A stretch of DNA of 64,000 nt from Hedera helix (lineage: Eukaryota; Streptophyta; Magnoliopsida; Apiales; Araliaceae). The DNA lies in contig OX359273.1 of NCBI GenBank assembly GCA_947179155.2, positions 12,401,001 through 12,465,000 on the forward strand. Direction: 5' to 3'. The notes below the pieces were generated by a model. It was given only the letters and a program-made list of their open reading frames with translations. It did not search any database and was not told where the DNA came from. Position numbers and translations under genes: made by a program. This document shows positions 59,478 through 64,000 of the stretch, piece after piece. The first letter of the stretch is position 1. The number at the start of each line of letters is the position of its first letter.

Positions 59478-61821
59478 TGTAAGACTCTGAATTTTATGAA
59501 ATACAAAATTTAATTTTTCTTTATATATATTTTTCCTGAAACAGTAAGTGGTTAAATTGATAAAGTTAAAAGTTAAGGATGTTATGTGTAAATTATATTA
59601 TGTCGGACAATATTCGTTTGGTCGGGGAATATTCGTTCTGTCGGGAAATATTCGTACGACGGCGCCAATCATTGGTGGACCCCACAACGAATAATTGTCG
59701 GATATAGAAAATGACATAAATAATTTTTAAATGGTCAATGGTACTATCACTTTTAATTGTTAAAATACCCAGTGGTAAAAGAATAGTAACATACGGTATT
59801 GCACAGTAGCACACGGTATTGCATAGTAGCACACAGCATTGCACAGTGTTTCGTATTATTAAACTGATAAAGTGGTTATCGTACAATATTTGAATTTATT
59901 GTCACATGCACAATAATTCATAATATTAAACTGATAATTGTCACAGTAGCATATGTACAGTAATTCATATTGTTGAATCAATAATTGTCATTACACAGTA
60001 ACGTATTCTTTCTTTTATATATTTTCTATATTATTGTTATCTCTATTATGATGTTAATTAAACTGTTGTATTTCATTATTAATTAACTTAATATTTAACT
60101 CAGATAGCCAACTACACTGTATTTATAACAATTAGTCATAATAATGAATAAATGTGAATTATTGTTGAATAATTGAATTGATAAAGTTATTTGTTTATAA
60201 TATAAAGTTAGGTGATATAAAATGAATGGTATAGATTAAGCATAATATAGAATTTGAAATGGATGGTGTAGATTAAAAGATGATCTTTAAATGAATGGTT
60301 TTAGATTAAGAAAATCTTAAAAGATAAAATAAATGGTATAGATTAAAGATAATATAAAATTTGAAATGGATGGTGTAGATTAAAGATGATCTTTAAATGA
60401 ATGGTTTAAATTAAACAAATCTTAAAAGATGAAATAAGTGGTAAGGATTAAACATTATCTTGAAATGAACGGTTTGGATTAAATTAGGAAATCTTAGTTA
60501 TGATAAGATTTTTGGCTATAAATAGAGGCATTAACTTAAAGATTTTTCATAAACTTCATTACTTGTTCTTTCTTTCACTCTCTAAATACTTCTTTGTGTA
60601 AGTTCTCTCTAAGTGTGCTTAAGTCATCTTGAGTATTTTTGAAGATCTATAAGTGTACGAGTACTGTTCAAGTTAATCAACCTCATTTAAATCAATATCC
60701 AGTCACGTGTTAAGGTAAGGAATATCATCTTCTTTCATATTCTATTATTCAAACTTATTACGATAAGGGATACCATCTTTTTCAACTCCACTATTCAAAC
60801 TTACTACGGTAAGGGATTATCATTATTTGATTCTTGAAAATAATATCATTTCTCTCTTACTCATAAAATGTGTTATTTATTTTCATGTATTAAATTGTGG
60901 GCATAACCTTACGGCGCAGATTACCGCCTGTTGGTGAATAATCTTTCGTATCCATTCCTTATTAATCTCAGAGAATAACCTTACGGCGCGGATTACCGTC
61001 TGTTTGATGAATAACTCTTCGTATTCAAATTTTATTAAATTGTGGGAATAGCCATACTGCGCGGACTACCGCCTGTTGGTGAATAACCCTTTGTATTTAT
61101 TTCTTATTTGTCTCTTATGAAAATAATTTGTCTACACGAATTATCACATGACACTTTTATTCCATATTCGTTTGTAATATCATTTTTCTTTCATATTCGT
61201 AAGTGATATTATTTTCCTTTATACTCATAAGGGATACCATCTTTTTCATCTTCCATTATTCAAACTTACTATGGTAAGGGATATTAATTTTCTTCACCTT
61301 TTGATAATTAAACCTGCTACGATAAGGAATATTATTTTCTTTCATACACCTAAATCGAAACTTATTATGGAACTATTACTTCTATAATTCCTGAAAATAT
61401 TATATGTTCCATAATAGTTGCACTTCATCATTTTATTTGAACATTCATATTTACGTGAACCTTTCTATTGAACTGTAACCGTTATTTTGAACTGTGGATC
61501 TTGAATACATTTTTGAATTTCACTCCTCATCATGTTAACAATTTGGACATTATTTGAATCTACACAAAGTACACTTCTGATACTTATTGTTTATCCTGTT
61601 TCTTTTGTTCATCATTTATATCATTCTAATCATCCAAAATCAAGTTGTTGTGAATATCTGTGGCCGGGGGCACAGATGCGATATAATTGTTGAACAAATG
61701 ATAAGTTAAAGGCGATATAATAGGTTAAAGGCGATACATCTGTTCGGTGTCTTTTATGGCACGTGGTGAATGTTCTCTTTGGCCCGTAGTTCAAAGATGA
61801 ACTGTTGTTTTGTATGATTAT
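59478..61821 (+). repeat. LTR 'G' (+ strand), interrupted by A3
   Basis: Starts TGTAAGACTCTGAATTTTAT after a flank TTTAC. No coding was found. It has five separate short-repeat arrays (59602-59657, 59791-59850, 60190-60480, 60754-61327, 60896-61100) around a TATA box at 60517. A3 begins at 61822. The right part and the second TTTAC lie outside the window. Confidence 0.65.
60517..60525 (+). promoter_or_regulatory. TATA box of LTR G
   Basis: GGCTATAAATAGAGGCATT is followed ~60 bases on by CTTTCTTTCACTCTC. Repeats of GGTnTAGATTAAA lie just upstream. It is the best promoter-like site in the window. Confidence 0.7.
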
Positions 61822-64000
61822 TGTAACGACCCCGAAATTCGACCATCTTTATTACCTTAAATTTCATATTTATTAAACATTATCTTCCTTACGTCCAAAT
61901 TTCAGTTTGTTAATAAATCTTTAATCTCCTTCTTTAATCCATTAATTGACATTACAAACATCAAATACCAAATTTTTCGGTATAAATTGTTCTTTTTCTC
62001 AATCATTGTATTAAAATATTTGAATATGTAAAATCCTTATATCTCGATCCTAGTCCCTAGATCGCAACCTTTTCTTTTTCTTTTCTTTCTATTACAAATA
62101 TCGTAAAGCTCAACATTTAAAATTTAATATTGTATATATCCATGCAACATCTTTCGTTTCATAAATCATAATTAAATCATTTAATAATTTCTATCGTAAC
62201 ATCTATCTAGTACAATCACAGTTCAAAATTTAACTTTACTTATCCTGTCTGGATTCGACATACATGTACATACGAAACATCATTATAAACTTAACACATG
62301 TATCCACATTGAATGGAAAATATAACAAAACGTTTCCAACCTTCTAGTCAATTCATCTCTAAATTAATCCGATATTCTTGAAATTCATTTCTTAACCTGC
62401 AAAAATGTATATTATGCAAGTAATGAGCACAACGGCTCAGTAAGTTCAACAGTTTATGTTTCATGTAGCACATAGCTTAACATGCTCTGTGTGTGTCATA
62501 CATTACGTGTTGTGCTTCTACTTGAGCAATATATCTCACATATATATTCATATCGTTGCACAAAGCACACATTGCGGTCATATTAATCACGTACCACATA
62601 GCCCATAATTTGTAAGCATTTAAAACAAGAATTACATATCATAACAGTCCAACATTTAACATTTAAGGACTGAGGAACTTACCTGGATTGCAGAATTAAA
62701 TAATAAATACCCTTTTATATTACTCCTCGTACAACCTATGATCATAAAATAATCAAATAATAATTATTTATCCTCTTATGATAGTAATTTAACTAATTAA
62801 TATCATCTATGTCGTAATTAACCATGCCCGACGATTTATTTTAGGGTACCGGGTCAATTAATAATTAATATGGTTAATTATATTAACCTTGTTCCTTAAT
62901 ATATTCATTTAATTTAATATAAAACACATTCACTACGGACAGCCCAGCTCATCGGATAAAATTTAACATTTCTGGTTGTCCGAAAATTTTATTTAACCAC
63001 TTTCTAACTTTTAAACTTAATAGATTAATATTTAAAATATTTAATTATTAATCTCCAATATTTAATATTTTTACAAAAATATTAAATTTAATACCCAAAC
63101 ATCATTTTTATATTTTTAGTATTTTTCTATAATTTTTAAACAATTTTTAAACATTTATTTCATTAAAAACTAATTTTTGGGGGCATTTTGGTCATTTCTG
63201 CAACGCTGGGGACATAACCGGAATTTTCCGGAAAGTCTAGGGGCATTTTCGTACTCTTAGCGCTCTTAGGGACACGTTCGGTATTAAAAGAAAAGCTCAG
63301 GGGCATATCCGAAAATTCACGTGGCCAAAGGACATACTGGTTCTTTTCGAAAAGGTCGGGGGCAAAAAGGTAATTTCTGCGTCGTCGGCCTGTCGCGCAT
63401 TGCGTGGCCTTCCCCCTTCCGCCTGACTAAACGACGTCATTCAGCCCGCTGGATTTTGGTCATCGCGCATTGCGCGGACCACCCCCAGCCACGGCCTAAA
63501 ACGACGCCGTTTTGGTCTCGCTGTTGACAGAAATTTTGGCCTGCGCATTGCGCAGGCTACCCTTTCTTCTTCCTTCCTTCTGTCGTGAATAGTGCACCAA
63601 CTTTACACAAATGTCACCATTTTTGCTCACTTTTTCACCACAAAATAAATCCAAAAATCATGAAATTCATAGGAATACATCTAAAAATTATTTAGAATAA
63701 TTATTCCAATTATTTCCTATTTTATCACAAATTTATTTTAACACTAAAATATTAAAATAAATCACCAAAAATGATTATACCTTCCTTGTAGCTTGGTGAT
63801 CCCCCTTATTGGCACCAAAATTCTCTTCTTCTCCCTCTTGGTGGTAATCATGGTGGTTGCTTGGTGGCGGGTGGTGGTGTTGTCAGATGGGAGAGATAAA
63901 AGGGAGAGTTGGTTTTGCTTTTTTTATTTTTTTTCTATTCTTCCCTTTTTGTTCCTTTTTCCTTTCCTTTTATAACTTAAAGGAATAAAGCATTTTGAAT
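61822..64000 (-). repeat. A-family LTR copy A3 (runs off the window)
   Basis: TGTAACGACCCCGAAATTCG starts it on the + strand, as in A1 and A2. It keeps the hairpin (62424-62439), four minisatellite starts, three CGCATTGCGC palindromes, two AAACGACG-type palindromes and the TATA box (63967). About one third should lie beyond 64000. Confidence 0.83.

Overview
The window is strongly A+T-rich plant nuclear DNA and consists essentially of nested, decayed LTR retrotransposons. I found no intact host gene, tRNA or rRNA gene. The evidence for a plant, most likely a eudicot, is the set of element types: Athila-like Ty3/gypsy elements with a third ORF resembling the 'putative plant transposon protein' family, Tekay/Del-like gypsy elements with LTRs of 3-4 kb, a Ty1/copia element, and short gag-derived non-autonomous Athila relatives. 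Every coding remnant carries stops or frameshifts, so nothing here is likely to be autonomous. The species cannot be told from the sequence alone.

Layout. (1) Positions 1-16879 hold an Athila-like element ('I', + strand), entered inside its 5' LTR. Its gag is split at 1848-6052 by a 4.2 kb minus-strand solo LTR ('J', TSD GAATG). Between its protease and integrase lies an internally deleted Athila relative ('K', 7054-11089), and I's reverse transcriptase is gone. I itself sits in a Tekay-like LTR ('N', ends 17741) that is followed by an initiator-Met-tRNA primer site. (2) About 18082-25066 is a minus-strand gypsy element ('M') with ~740 bp LTRs and a broken gag. It carries an odd chimeric insertion (18912-22787, TSD GTAAG) made of a J-like LTR start joined to a polypurine tract and a 3.4 kb 'A'-family LTR. 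(3) About 25072-41985 is a Ty1/copia element. It is interrupted by a plus-strand LTR ('E', 27131-30319) and by a gag-only non-autonomous Athila relative ('L', 34390-40095, TSD ATGGG). (4) 41986-45828 is poorly recognised DNA with an Ogre/Tat-like primer-site remnant. (5) 45829-64000 is a Russian-doll nest: J2 contains F, F contains A2 (TSD TATTA) and G, A2 contains D (TSD TTAAC), and G contains A3, which runs off the window.

The most interesting content is non-coding. Long LTR families that otherwise look unrelated share a hairpin (TTGnTGAGC...TGTGCTCA) followed by a splice-acceptor-like CAG. In some families the CAG is followed by an open frame of about 14-18 codons rich in Lys, Ser and Gly. 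The A family carries alternating CpG-rich palindromes and a 60-bp minisatellite. The G LTR is a mosaic of at least five short-repeat arrays around a good TATA box. The Athila group (I, K, L) shares a set of conserved motifs in its 3' non-coding region. Boundaries were set by eye from TG...CA ends, target-site duplications (TSDs) and LTR-LTR comparison, and unsupported ends are marked approximate.
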